Below, one piece after another: positions 8,692-17,187 of a stretch of DNA of 64,000 nucleotides. The notes under the pieces are model-generated. The model saw only the letters and a program-made list of their open reading frames with translations. It did not search any database and was not told where the DNA came from. The stretch's first letter is position 1; each line of letters begins with the position of its first letter. Both the position numbers and the translations under genes were made by a program. This DNA is from Roseiarcus sp963836695 (lineage in GTDB: Bacteria > Pseudomonadota > Alphaproteobacteria > Rhizobiales > Beijerinckiaceae): the NCBI GenBank assembly GCA_963836695.1, contig CAWIKX010000007.1, forward strand, positions 1 to 64,000, written 5' to 3'.

Positions 8692-9566
8692 TGCGCATCG
8701 CGGTCACCGGATTGAAAGGCCAGCTGGCGACATCGCTCATCGAGCGCGCCGGGCCGACAACTGAAATCATCGCCCTCGGCCGTCCGGCGTTCGACCTTAC
8801 CGACCGCGACGCCATATTTTCCGGGCTCGAAGCGGCGCGGCCGGACGTGATCGTCAACGCCGCCGCCTATACGGCGGTGGACAAAGCTGAGACGGAGGAG
8901 GCAGTCGCTACCCGCGTCAATGGCGAAGGGGCGGGGCATGTGGCCGAAGCCGCGGCGCAGCTCGGCGCGCCCCTGCTGCATCTTTCGACCGACTACGTGT
9001 TCGACGGCGCGCTCGACCGCTCTTATCGAGAAGACGATCCGACCGCTCCCACGGGCGCTTACGGGCGCTCCAAGCTCGCGGGCGAAAAAGCGGTCGCCGA
9101 ACGCTCCGAAGACAGCGTCATTTTGCGCACCGCCTGGGTCTATAGCCCATTCGGCGCGAATTTCGTCCGCACGATGCTGAGGCTCAACGAAAGCCGGGAC
9201 GAAGTTGGCGTCGTCGCCGATCAGCGCGGGAACCCGACGTCCGCGTTAGACATCGCGAACGCGATCATTGCGATCGCGGCAAGGGTGAAGGACGACAAGT
9301 CGCCGGCGCTGCGAGGAATCTTTCACATGACCGGCTCCGGCGAGGCGACCTGGGCGGATTTCGCGGAAAGTATCTTCCAGGAAGCCGCAGCGCGTGGCCG
9401 GCGCCCGACCCGGGTCAGGCCGATCACGACCGCCGACTACCCGACGCCCGCGCGACGGCCGGCCAACTCCCGCCTCGACAACGAAAAGCTTAGTCGCGTA
9501 TACGGCCTCAAACTGCCGGAATGGCGCCCGTCACTCACGGCATGCTGCGAGCGTCTACTGGCGTGA
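8691..9566 (+). CDS. rfbD: dTDP-4-dehydrorhamnose reductase
   Basis: 291 residues from the ATG at 8691, which overlaps the rfbC stop. RmlD of the short-chain dehydrogenase superfamily performs the NAD(P)H-dependent last reduction to dTDP-L-rhamnose. Visible: the N-terminal Rossmann glycine motif (AVTGLKGQLATSL), DVIVNAAAYTAVDKAE, STDYVFDGA, the catalytic Tyr-x3-Lys (YGRSKLAGE) and TAWVYSPFGANFVRTML. A frame extends upstream to 8577, but those residues are not family-like and overlap rfbC, so I rejected that start. Confidence 0.93.
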   Translation: MRIAVTGLKGQLATSLIERAGPTTEIIALGRPAFDLTDRDAIFSGLEAARPDVIVNAAAYTAVDKAETEEAVATRVNGEGAGHVAEAAAQLGAPLLHLSTDYVFDGALDRSYREDDPTAPTGAYGRSKLAGEKAVAERSEDSVILRTAWVYSPFGANFVRTMLRLNESRDEVGVVADQRGNPTSALDIANAIIAIAARVKDDKSPALRGIFHMTGSGEATWADFAESIFQEAAARGRRPTRVRPITTADYPTPARRPANSRLDNEKLSRVYGLKLPEWRPSLTACCERLLA

Positions 9567-9599
9567 TCTGGGGCGGGCCTGCCGGGCTTATCCGCCGGC

Positions 9600-9723
9600 C
9601 TCATCCTGAGGGCCATGCGAAGCATGGCGTCTCGAAGGATGATCCAGAAGGCGGCGCTGCTCGTGTCCTCTGGAGCGGCCTTCGAGACGCGCCTTTGGCG
9701 CTCCTCGAGGCACGAGGTCCGAG
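9600..9723. repeat. Pair of palindromic repeat elements (REP-like) between rfbD and rfbB
   Basis: Two related hairpin units sit head to head. 9600-9643 contains CATCCTGAGG, a GCCATGCGAAGCATGGC stem-loop, and GTCTCGAAGGATGA. Its inverted relative spans about 9682-9723 (CTTCGAGACGCGCC, CTCCTCGAGGCACGAGGTC). The pattern CCTCATCCTGAGG...GTCTCGAAGGATG is a common dispersed intergenic repeat type in Rhizobiales genomes. It fills most of the rfbD-rfbB gap. Confidence 0.7.
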
Positions 9724-9755
9724 AGGAGAGCTTGAGAGTTACTCCGGGAGTGTTC

Positions 9756-10826
9756 ATGCAGCGCAAAGTGCTTGTGACCGGGGGTGCGGGTTTTATCGGC
9801 TCAGCCGTATGCCGGCGCCTGGTTGCCGACGGCGCCTCGGTGCTCAACGTCGATGCCCTCACCTACGCGGGCAATCTCCAGTCCCTGGCGATGATCGACA
9901 ATGCACCGAACTATCGCTTCGCCAAGGTCGACATTTGCGACCGGCGCGCGGTCGCGGAGGCGTTGGAGACCTTCGCTCCTGATCAGGTCATCCATCTCGC
10001 CGCCGAGAGCCACGTTGATCGCTCGATCACGGGCAGTGACGCTTTCATCCAGACCAATGTCGTCGGCACGTTCTCCATGCTGGAGGCCGCGCGCGCCTAT
10101 TGGCAGGCGCTTCCACCGGCGCGGCGGGACGCGTTCCGCTTTCTGCACGTGTCCACCGACGAAGTTTACGGCTCGCTCGATGACAACGGCGCCTTCGTCG
10201 AGGAGACACGTTACGATCCGAGTTCACCCTATTCCGCCTCGAAAGCGGCGGCCGACCACTTCGTCTCGGCCTGGGCGCGCACCTATGGCTTCCCGGCCTT
10301 GATCTCAAACTGCTCGAACAATTACGGGCCCTATCATTTCCCTGAGAAGCTCATTCCGCTCATCATTCTCAACGCCGTTCACGGCAAACCGCTTCCCGTC
10401 TACGGCGCCGGCGCAAACGTGCGCGACTGGCTTTATGTCGAGGACCACGCGCGGGCGCTCGACTTGATCGTGTCGCGTGGCCGGATCGGCGAGAAATACA
10501 ATGTCGGCGGCCGCAACGAACGGCGCAACATCGATGTCGTGCGCCGCATCTGCGCAATCCTCGATGACCTCCGCCCGGGGCCAAGCTCCCACGATTCTCT
10601 CATCTCTTTCGTCGCCGATCGTCCGGGCCATGATCTGCGTTATGCGATCGACGCTGCCAAGCTTGAGCGGGAACTCGGATGGCGGGCGCTCGAAACGTTC
10701 GAGAGCGGAATCGAGAAGACAGTCCGCTGGTATCTCGACAACGAATGGTGGTGGCGCCCACTCAGGGACAAGGTCTACGCAGGCGAGCGTCTCGGCGTCA
10801 TCGCCGAGGCCGGGACTTTGGCTTAA
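9756..10826 (+). CDS. rfbB: dTDP-glucose 4,6-dehydratase
   Basis: 356 residues from the ATG at 9756. Upstream in-frame codons lie in the repeat element and were rejected. RmlB is an NAD+-dependent extended SDR that converts dTDP-glucose to dTDP-4-keto-6-deoxyglucose. Motifs: VTGGAGFIGSAVC at the N terminus, HLAAESHVDRSI, STDEVYGSL with the catalytic Thr-Asp-Glu, YSASKAAADH with Tyr-x3-Lys, NNYGPYHFPEKLIP, and YNVGGRNERRN. All catalytic residues are present. Second enzyme of the pathway, third gene of the cassette. Confidence 0.95.
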   Translation: MQRKVLVTGGAGFIGSAVCRRLVADGASVLNVDALTYAGNLQSLAMIDNAPNYRFAKVDICDRRAVAEALETFAPDQVIHLAAESHVDRSITGSDAFIQTNVVGTFSMLEAARAYWQALPPARRDAFRFLHVSTDEVYGSLDDNGAFVEETRYDPSSPYSASKAAADHFVSAWARTYGFPALISNCSNNYGPYHFPEKLIPLIILNAVHGKPLPVYGAGANVRDWLYVEDHARALDLIVSRGRIGEKYNVGGRNERRNIDVVRRICAILDDLRPGPSSHDSLISFVADRPGHDLRYAIDAAKLERELGWRALETFESGIEKTVRWYLDNEWWWRPLRDKVYAGERLGVIAEAGTLA

Positions 10827-10866
10827 AGACGATTAGAGAGCGTTGTGATGGGATGGAAACCAGCGT

Positions 10867-10958
10867 CGTCATTGCGAGCTAAGCGAAGCAATCCAGGGAT
10901 CGTGGGGAGCCCTTCGTTCTCTGGATTGCTTCGTCGCTTCGCTCCGCTCGCAATGACG
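10867..10958. repeat. Palindromic intergenic repeat with about 30-bp arms
   Basis: Left arm 10867-10896 starts CGTCATTGCGAG and ends AAGCAATCCAG. Right arm 10921-10958 starts CTGGATTGCTTCG and ends CTCGCAATGACG. The arms form a long imperfect hairpin with a loop of about 24 nt. This is a recognisable dispersed palindrome family of alphaproteobacteria. It lies between rfbB and rfbA and could attenuate transcription or stabilise the upstream mRNA end. Confidence 0.85.
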
Positions 10959-10994
10959 GTTCGATGTGAACGCAGGCTCTAGGACTATCAGCAA

Positions 10995-11885
10995 ATGAAG
11001 GGGATCATCCTGGCGGGCGGCGCCGGCACCCGGCTGCATCCGATCACGTTGGCGGTGTCGAAGCAGCTCCTCCCCGTCTACGACAAGCCGATGATCTACT
11101 ATCCGCTGTCGGTTGTTATGCTCGCCGGAATTCGCGAGACGCTGATCATTTCGACGCCACACGACCTGCCGATGTTCCGCCGCTTGCTGGGCGACGGCAC
11201 GGAATGGGGCATTCGAATCGAATATGCGGAGCAGCCCGAGCCGAATGGCCTCGCGCAAGCTTTTGTCATCGGCGAAAAGTTCGTGGCCGGCGAACCCGCG
11301 ATGCTCGTGCTCGGCGATAACATTTTCTATGGCGCCGGCTTAAGCGACCAACTTCGGCGGGCGGCAGACCGCGAGCGCGGCGCGACGGTGTTCGCCTATC
11401 ACGTGCCGGACCCGGAACGCTATGGCGTGGTTGAATTCAATTCCACCGGGCGCGCCGTGTCGATCGAAGAAAAGCCCGGCGCTCCAAAGTCGCACTGGGC
11501 GGTGACCGGGCTCTACTTCTATGACTCGAAGGTCGTCGAGATTGCGAAGGGGTTGAAACCCTCGGCCCGCGGCGAATACGAGATCACCGACGTCAATCGC
11601 ATCTATCTCGAAGCCGGAGCCTTGAGTGTCGAGCGGATGGGACGCGGCTTCGCCTGGCTCGACACCGGAACGCCGGATTCGCTGATCGACGCCGCGAGCT
11701 TTGTCAGGACCCTAGAGCAGAGACAAGGGACCAAGATCAGCTGCCCGGAGGAAATCGCCTTGGATCTCGGCCTCATCGACGTCACCCAGTTCAAACGCCT
11801 CATCGCGCGCTTCGGCAAGAGCGCTTATGGGCAATATCTTCAGTCCGTGCTGGAAGAGCGGAGCGAGTCTCCGGCAGGGCGCTGA
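10995..11885 (+). CDS. rfbA: Glucose-1-phosphate thymidylyltransferase
   Basis: 296 residues, the standard RmlA length. It makes dTDP-glucose from dTTP and glucose-1-phosphate, the committed first step of dTDP-L-rhamnose synthesis. It shows the nucleotidyltransferase signature ILAGGAGTRLHPIT at residues 4-17, then KQLLPVYDKPMIYYPL, LVLGDNIFYGAG with the metal-binding Asp, FAYHVPDPERYGVVEF, EEKPGAPKSHWAVTGLYFYD, and RGFAWLDTGTPDSL. Fourth gene of the cassette, separated from rfbB by the palindromic repeat. Confidence 0.95.
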   Translation: MKGIILAGGAGTRLHPITLAVSKQLLPVYDKPMIYYPLSVVMLAGIRETLIISTPHDLPMFRRLLGDGTEWGIRIEYAEQPEPNGLAQAFVIGEKFVAGEPAMLVLGDNIFYGAGLSDQLRRAADRERGATVFAYHVPDPERYGVVEFNSTGRAVSIEEKPGAPKSHWAVTGLYFYDSKVVEIAKGLKPSARGEYEITDVNRIYLEAGALSVERMGRGFAWLDTGTPDSLIDAASFVRTLEQRQGTKISCPEEIALDLGLIDVTQFKRLIARFGKSAYGQYLQSVLEERSESPAGR

Positions 11886-12117
11886 GCGGGAATCGCAGGA
11901 TTTTAAGCGGAAAACCGGCATCCACTTCGGCAATCCTGCTTAGGCGCCGGGCGGCGCGAGTGGAACGAACTGCGCCACAATTATAAGTCAGTTATGCTGG
12001 CCACCACATCATTGTACCGAGGGCGCGGGTCGCGCTTGGGGCGTTCGTGGGCAACTTTGTCGCCGAACCCATGTTTTCGCTCTGCGCCTTCGAGCCGAAG
12101 GGAAAAGGATAAGACCG

Positions 12118-13088
12118 ATGACCGAGAAGCGGCGACGCGACGAACCGCAGTCTGGCTTGCCGAACGGCGGTCCCGCCTCCAAGATGAACCGCGCGCTCAA
12201 ATCGATCGTCACCGTGCAATCCCAAATTCCGGAGGATGCCTTCACCGCGCAGGCGCTGGGCGAGCAGCGCTCGGGCAGCGGCGTGGTGATCCGCGAGAGC
12301 GGCCTTGTGCTGACCATCGGCTACTTGATCACGGAAGCCGAAAACGTGTGGCTCGCCGACGCCGAAGGTCGGGTCACTCCGGCTCACGCGCTTGCGATCG
12401 ATGCGGAGACCGGCTTCGGCCTGGTTCAGGCCTTGGGCGATCTCCATTGTCCGGCGCTCGAGCTCGGGCGCTCGAGCGAGGCCAAGCTTGGCGATCCCGT
12501 AACGGTCGCCGCCGGCGCGGGGACAAAACCCGTGCGGGCGATGATCGTCGGCAAGCATGAATTCGCCGGCTATTGGGAATATTTTCTCGACGAGGCGATC
12601 TTCACCTCCCCCGCCCATCCCTTCTGGGGGGCGCCGGCGCAATCGACGCGGAGGGCAGGCTGGTTGGCATCGGCTCGTTGCATGTCGAGCAACTCAGCGA
12701 GAAGAGCGGCCCGCGCGATATCAACATGATTGTGCCGATCGACCTTCTGCCGCCGATTCTTGACGATCTGCTCACCTATGGCCGCGTCAATAAGCCTGCG
12801 CGACCCTGGCTTGGCGTGTTTTCTGCCGAAAACGGCGATGAAATCATTGTGGCGAGCGTCGCCGAGGATGGACCGGCCGCGGAGGCGGGCATCCGCCGGG
12901 GCGACGTTCTCGCTGGCGTCGGTGGGTCGGAGGTCGAAAACCTCGGCGATTTCTATCACAAGGTTTGGAGCCGCGGTTCCGCCGGGGTCGAGATTCCACT
13001 CGAAATCGTCCGCGATGGCCGGGCGATTGGCTTGCGAGTGCATTCGGCCGACCGCTCGACCTTCCTGAAGCGTCCGCGCCTGCAATGA
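12118..13088 (+). pseudogene. HtrA/DegP-like protein with PDZ domain, lacking the catalytic triad; one frameshift
   Basis: A trypsin-like domain (about residues 20-215) is followed by a PDZ domain (ARPWLGVFSAENGDEIIV, EAGIRRGDVLAGVGG). The G-run at 12626-12631 is one base short: with seven G residues the frame joins HPFWGG to GAIDAEGRLVGIGSLHV and the protein runs to 13088, about 323 residues. The catalytic positions are not conserved. The normal TNNHV is TIGYLI (His lost), the Asp motif reads DAETGFGLVQA, and the GNSGGP serine motif is replaced by FWGGAGA. I infer a pseudoprotease, perhaps a peptide-binding or scaffold protein. No signal peptide is obvious. Confidence 0.78.
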
Positions 13089-13103
13089 ACGCGATAGACG
13101 CGC

Positions 13104-13868
13104 TCAGCCCCCTCGCCGCGCGTCAGCCACCTCGTTGACGAGCTTGCGCATCATCGCGTCGCCAAATGTCCTGAAATCGTCGATCGGCACAACAAAGGCG
13201 CCGGCGCCGCCAATCACGTTCTCGCGGTAATATTGCGCGAGGCCGCCTGGCGGGTTGGTGTGCATAGCCAGATAACCGCCCGCTGCGGCCGCCTTGCGGT
13301 TGAAGATGGCGAGCCCGTTGATCACCGCGCCCGCCCCGACCGCTGCATCGCGGGCTTCGGTGACCAGGCGCCCCTGGTTGCTGGTTCCATCCCCCGAGAC
13401 GTCGATCACGCGACGGGTCGCCTCGAATGCGCTCTCGGCGAACAGCGCGAAGGAGAAATCGATCGCCGCGCCGATCGCGGTCCGGCCGATGAACGAGCGC
13501 GGCGCCGCAGTCATCGCGGCGGCGAAAGCGTGGGCGTCGTTCTGGTTGCGGATCACCGCCCAATCGACCACCACCCGCTCCTCGCCGTCGCCGGCCCACT
13601 CGACGTAAGCGAGCGCAATCGCGCCGTGCGGCCCGGTCGAGATTGCATCGAGGAGTTGCGGGCTCTGGATCGCGTCCCCATACCCGCGCCGCTCGAGTGC
13701 GAACTCCTCGTCGTCGATGCTGCGGGAGACGTCCGCGGCCAGGACGACCGCGGCGTCCACGGCGACCGGCGCGCTCGCCGCCTTCGCTCGCGGAACTTCA
13801 CCGCCGAACAGCGCAAGCACGACCGCGAAGCAAAGCGTCAGGTCGATCCGCAAAGAGCTGCGCATCAA
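13104..13868 (-). CDS. DUF1194 (von Willebrand A-like) secreted protein
   Basis: 254 residues with a signal peptide (LTLCFAVVLALFGG). The body matches DUF1194, a vWA-related fold common in Rhizobiales. A MIDAS-like DxSxS motif is in VLAADVSRSIDDEEF near residue 45. Further motifs are RRGYGDAIQSPQLL, VVDWAVI, GRTAIGAAIDFS, VIDVSGDGTSNQG (second metal-ligand loop) and YYRENVIGG near the C terminus. The function of the family is unknown; a metal-dependent periplasmic binding role is inferred from the fold. It converges with the HtrA-like gene. Confidence 0.85.
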   Translation of the reverse strand: MMRSSLRIDLTLCFAVVLALFGGEVPRAKAASAPVAVDAAVVLAADVSRSIDDEEFALERRGYGDAIQSPQLLDAISTGPHGAIALAYVEWAGDGEERVVVDWAVIRNQNDAHAFAAAMTAAPRSFIGRTAIGAAIDFSFALFAESAFEATRRVIDVSGDGTSNQGRLVTEARDAAVGAGAVINGLAIFNRKAAAAGGYLAMHTNPPGGLAQYYRENVIGGAGAFVVPIDDFRTFGDAMMRKLVNEVADARRGG

Positions 13869-14010
13869 AGCCTCCTACGCCCCACCCGATAGGATCATAG
13901 GGCGAGAGACGGTGAGCCGGAAGAGCCGCCCGCTTGCTTTCAGATTCAACGATGGGTGGGGTCGCGCCGGGCTCACCTGAACACCCAGCGATGCACGGTG
14001 ATGTCGAAAG

Positions 14011-14143
14011 ACGCGAGAGGAGAACCAAATCAAGGACGATCCGAAAAGGTCCGCCGCCCCCAAGGCAGTGCGTCCGCAGCCCATCCTCGCGAATGGGATC
14101 TTACGCCTTATGACGCATCCTTGATTTGGATCTCCTCTCGCGT
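14011..14143. repeat. Long inverted repeat (26-bp arms, one mismatch)
   Basis: Left arm 14011-14036 begins ACGCGAGAGGAGAACCAAAT. Right arm 14118-14143 is its reverse complement with a single mismatch; the loop is 81 nt. It lies between the starts of a leftward gene (13868) and the ends of a leftward gene (14181), within 312 bp that hold no coding frame. It could be a terminator-like or regulatory RNA structure, or a small mobile palindrome. Confidence 0.8.
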
Positions 14144-14180
14144 TCTGAGTTTCACGGCGAACCGCTCGCAATCATTTGCG

Positions 14181-14669
14181 CTAGTTCGCCGCGAGTAGGC
14201 CGCGCAAGGTATGGCTTTCGCCGTCCAGCGTGGCATAGGTGATATCGTCAACTCGCCATTCGCCCCGTTCGAACAGCATGGCGTAAGTCAACCGCTCCCG
14301 CGCGCCGTCGCCGCGGGCGAACTCGGCAAGCACCCTGGCGGCGTCATGGGTCTCCGAAATCGGGGCGACGCTGAGGCCAACGAGGTGGGGCGCTTGGTCG
14401 CTGAACGGGTCGCGCGGGACCGCCAACGAGGCGTCGCGTCCGCCGGCGATGACTTCGTCGGCCGCGATGGAGCGCAACAGCGAACGCGAAAAAAAGCGGG
14501 CGCGAAGCGCATTGTCGGCCATGATCCCCACGCCGCGGCCTTGGATGGCTGCTTCATCAGCCACATACGCGGCTTTCACCATCGCCTCGGGAGAATGTCG
14601 GTTGATGCCTGCTTCTGCGGCTAGCGCGAAGGGGAGGAGGCAGGCCACTGCGACCAGAATCCTCTTCAT
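14181..14669 (-). CDS. Hypothetical exported protein
   Basis: 162 residues from the ATG at 14669, which is preceded by AAAGGAATT at good spacing; a TTG six codons upstream is less likely. Signal peptide ILVAVACLLPFALAAEA. The mature part (SPEAMVKAAYVADEAAIQG, REWRVDDITYATLDGE-like end) has the plan of DUF3828/NTF2-like periplasmic proteins: a helix pair, then strands ending with a statement of the type GEWRVDDI. I do not recognise a specific family, and the role is unknown. Confidence 0.65.
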   Translation of the reverse strand: MKRILVAVACLLPFALAAEAGINRHSPEAMVKAAYVADEAAIQGRGVGIMADNALRARFFSRSLLRSIAADEVIAGGRDASLAVPRDPFSDQAPHLVGLSVAPISETHDAARVLAEFARGDGARERLTYAMLFERGEWRVDDITYATLDGESHTLRGLLAAN

Positions 14670-14820
14670 GACCGAATTCCTTTTCAACTCGTTAACAAGA
14701 CGCTAACGCGAGGCTACGCTCTCCGCTGTGATCTGCGTCACACTGCGGACAGGGGTCGGGAGAGGAAGAATGTGAGGGGAGCGGGTGATCTCCGACCCGC
14801 TCTTGAGGCCTTCAGGGCCG

Positions 14821-15516
14821 TTAGCGCCTTCGGTCCGCGAACGCCTTGGCGAGGAAAAGGCCACCCTGGCGCAAGCCCTCGCCGTCGATCCCGTGGCCGA
14901 TCCCAAGCGAGAGATGCCACTGCGTCGGGATCGAGGCGCCAGCGAGCGCCTCCGCCGCCATGAACATGGCGTCAAACGGGATCATCGGGTCCTGATCGCC
15001 GTGGATGAGCAGGACGGGCGGCGCCGCGCCGCGGGCGTCACGCGCCGTCGCTTCGTTGAGATGCTCCGGCCCCACCAACAGGCCGGAAAAGCCAAGGATT
15101 GCCGCGGGCGCCCGCGGGCGGCGGAGGCCGACATGCAGCGCCATCATGCAACCCTGGCTGAAGCCGACCAGCGCGAGCTTCGCATCGTCCAGGCCAAAAC
15201 GCTTAAGCTCCGCATCGAGAAAGGCGTCAATCGCTTCCCGCGCCTTGACCGCGCCCGTCCAGCGCTCTCCCCCACCTGCCGCGTCGTCCGGCGACCGGTT
15301 GGAAAGCGCGAACCATTGTCGGCCCATCGGCGCTCCTGGAGCGCGCTCGGGCGCGTGCGGCGAGACGAACGCGGCCTCGGGCATAATCGCGCGCCATTGA
15401 CGCCCGAGCTCGATGAGATCTGCGCCGTCCGCGCCATAGCCGTGCAGGAAGACCACGAGCTGGCTTGTTCGGCCGGCGGCTGCAGGGATGCGGGGTCCGT
15501 CAAGGGCGGCGCTCAT
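14821..15516 (-). CDS. Carboxylesterase/phospholipase-type alpha/beta hydrolase
   Basis: 231 residues matching the small esterase family of bacterial YpfH/acyl-protein-thioesterase-like hydrolases. The oxyanion loop is VVFLHGYGADGADL near residue 22. The nucleophile Ser lies in GFSQGCMMAL (about 118), the acid in LLIHGDQDPMIP and the His in LGIGHGID. Substrate unknown, likely short-chain esters or lysophospholipids. Cytoplasmic, no signal peptide. It lies 35 bp downstream of the glycosylase gene on the same strand, so the two may be co-transcribed. Confidence 0.88.
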   Translation of the reverse strand: MSAALDGPRIPAAAGRTSQLVVFLHGYGADGADLIELGRQWRAIMPEAAFVSPHAPERAPGAPMGRQWFALSNRSPDDAAGGGERWTGAVKAREAIDAFLDAELKRFGLDDAKLALVGFSQGCMMALHVGLRRPRAPAAILGFSGLLVGPEHLNEATARDARGAAPPVLLIHGDQDPMIPFDAMFMAAEALAGASIPTQWHLSLGIGHGIDGEGLRQGGLFLAKAFADRRR

Positions 15517-15551
15517 GAGGATTGGGGGCTCCTGGCAGATCCGGATCTGGC

Positions 15552-16316
15552 TTATCGCGAACCGTCGGTAAGAGCCATCCCTGAGCGCGCCTTGACACCC
15601 CTATAGTACGCCCAGAGCATGCGCGCCGCGACGCCCCTGAGCGGACGCCAGCGTTCGGCGATCCGCTCGAGCCGCGCCGCGTCCGGGCGCCGCTTCAGGT
15701 TCAACGCTACTTTGGCGGCCTCCTGCAGCGCCACGTCACCAGCAGGAAAGGCGTCCGGATGACCGAGGCAAAAGAGGAGGAAAATGTCCGCCGTCCACGG
15801 ACCGATCCCTTTAATCGCGACCAAAGCCTTGTGCGCTTCTTCGGCGTCGAGATCGGCAAGGCCCTTGAGATCGAGGCCGCCCTCGACGATCGCGTGGGCA
15901 AGCGCGCGCAAAGCGCGGATTTTGGCGTTCGACAGTCCGCAGGCGCGCAAGTCCTCTTCCGTCGCCCTGGCAATCTCAGCCGCCTCGAGCGGGACGATGC
16001 GCGCCTGCAATCGGCCGAAAATAGCGGCTGCGCTGGCGGTCGAGACCTGCTGCGACACGATGATTGCCGCCAGGCCCGCAAAGCCTGCTTCTCTGCGGCG
16101 AAGCGGCGGAGGGCCGCCGGTCGCGATCAGGCGCTCGATCAGCGCCGGATCTTTGGCGCGCAGGCGCTCGGCGGCTTCGCGAAGGGTCGTCTCGTCGTCG
16201 ATCGGGGGCCCGGGATGATAGACCCTTCTCTTCGCCCGGCGCACCCGGCGCTTCGCTGGGACGCCCGGCTTCGATATCCGCTTTGTCGCGATGATTGATG
16301 ACATTCTAGCGACCAC
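15552..16316 (-). CDS. DNA-3-methyladenine glycosylase II (AlkA-type, HhH-GPD)
   Basis: 254 residues; base-excision repair glycosylase removing alkylated purines. The helix-hairpin-helix and catalytic region read ALVAIKGIGPWTADIFLLF followed by HPDAFPAGDVALQEA, with the catalytic Asp in GDVAL, as in AlkA. The first 40 residues are basic and not part of the domain. The upstream start (16316, or ATG 16304) overlaps the start of the divergent gluQ gene by up to 26 bp, so one of the two starts may lie further inside; the shared region must hold both promoters. Confidence 0.88.
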   Translation of the reverse strand: MVARMSSIIATKRISKPGVPAKRRVRRAKRRVYHPGPPIDDETTLREAAERLRAKDPALIERLIATGGPPPLRRREAGFAGLAAIIVSQQVSTASAAAIFGRLQARIVPLEAAEIARATEEDLRACGLSNAKIRALRALAHAIVEGGLDLKGLADLDAEEAHKALVAIKGIGPWTADIFLLFCLGHPDAFPAGDVALQEAAKVALNLKRRPDAARLERIAERWRPLRGVAARMLWAYYRGVKARSGMALTDGSR

Positions 16317-17187
16317 CGTCGTCCTGCGCTTCGCGCCTTCGCCGAACGGGGCGCTCCATCTCGGCCACGCCTATTCGGCGCTAATCAACGAGCGCCTCGC
16401 GGGCCAATTGAGTGGGCGCGTTTTGTTACGCATTGAAGACTTGGATCGCGCGCGCTGCAAGCCGCAATTCGAGGCCGCGATTGACGACGACCTCGCCTGG
16501 CTCGGACTTCGCTTTCCGCCACCGCGCCGCCAGAGCGAGCATGGCGACGACTACGCCGCAGCGCTCGCCCGCCTCGATGAGCGGAGGGTGATCTACCCTT
16601 GCTTTTGCACCCGCTCGGAAATCGCTCGCGCCTCGATTGGCCGACGCGACCCGGACGGCGCGCCGCTCTACCCAGGGACTTGCCGCGACCTCTCCCGGAC
16701 CGAGGCGAGCGCGCGTCTCGCGCGCGGGGAAAAGGCTGCATTCCGGCTCGACATGAGGCGCGCCCTCGACGGCGCGCCAGCCGATCTTTGCTGGACCGAG
16801 TATGGCGAAGGGGCCATTCCCTCCCAGCATCCTGCGGCGTCGGGGCTTTGGGGAGACGTCGTCCTTCGGGGCCGCGATCTGGCCGCGAGCTATCATCTGG
16901 CGGTGGTGGTCGACGACGCATTGCAGGGCGTGACTGACGTCGCGCGCGGGCGCGACTTGCTCGCAGCGACCTCGGTCCACCGCCTGCTGCAGGCGCTGCT
17001 CGGCGTTGCCGCGCCGCGCTATAGGCATCACCGGCTCGTTCTCGATCCGAATGGAGCGAAACTGTCGAAAAGCCGTCAGTCCGTGTCGCTAGCGGAGCTG
17101 CGCGCAGCCGGCTTGGGCCCGGACGGAGTTCGTGCGGCGTTAGGATTCGGCTCTGGTGACGACGGGATTTCGGTTGAGCTCGGCTGA
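16291..17187 (+). CDS. gluQ: Glutamyl-Q tRNA(Asp) synthetase
   Basis: 298 residues. It is a GluRS catalytic-core paralogue that glutamylates queuosine-34 of tRNA-Asp and lacks an anticodon-binding domain. The HIGH-type motif is in FAPSPNGALHLGHAYSA at the N terminus, the zinc cluster ligands in YPCFCTRSEI and LYPGTCR, the active site in LRGRDLAASYHLAVVVDD and the KMSKS-type loop in GAKLSKSRQS. The start is uncertain because of overlap with the divergent glycosylase gene. The 3' end overlaps the convergent M23 gene by 112 bp. Confidence 0.92.
   Translation: MIDDILATTVVLRFAPSPNGALHLGHAYSALINERLAGQLSGRVLLRIEDLDRARCKPQFEAAIDDDLAWLGLRFPPPRRQSEHGDDYAAALARLDERRVIYPCFCTRSEIARASIGRRDPDGAPLYPGTCRDLSRTEASARLARGEKAAFRLDMRRALDGAPADLCWTEYGEGAIPSQHPAASGLWGDVVLRGRDLAASYHLAVVVDDALQGVTDVARGRDLLAATSVHRLLQALLGVAAPRYRHHRLVLDPNGAKLSKSRQSVSLAELRAAGLGPDGVRAALGFGSGDDGISVELG

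Noticed and set aside
12626..12631. G-run in the HtrA-like gene as a phase-variation switch
   Set aside because: A run of six or seven G is short for slippage-based switching, and similar single-base lesions occur in non-repetitive places throughout the window.
11992..12642. Minus-strand 216-codon frame opposite the HtrA-like gene
   Set aside because: It is the antisense of the protease-like gene, whose sense frame shows clear trypsin-fold and PDZ motifs.
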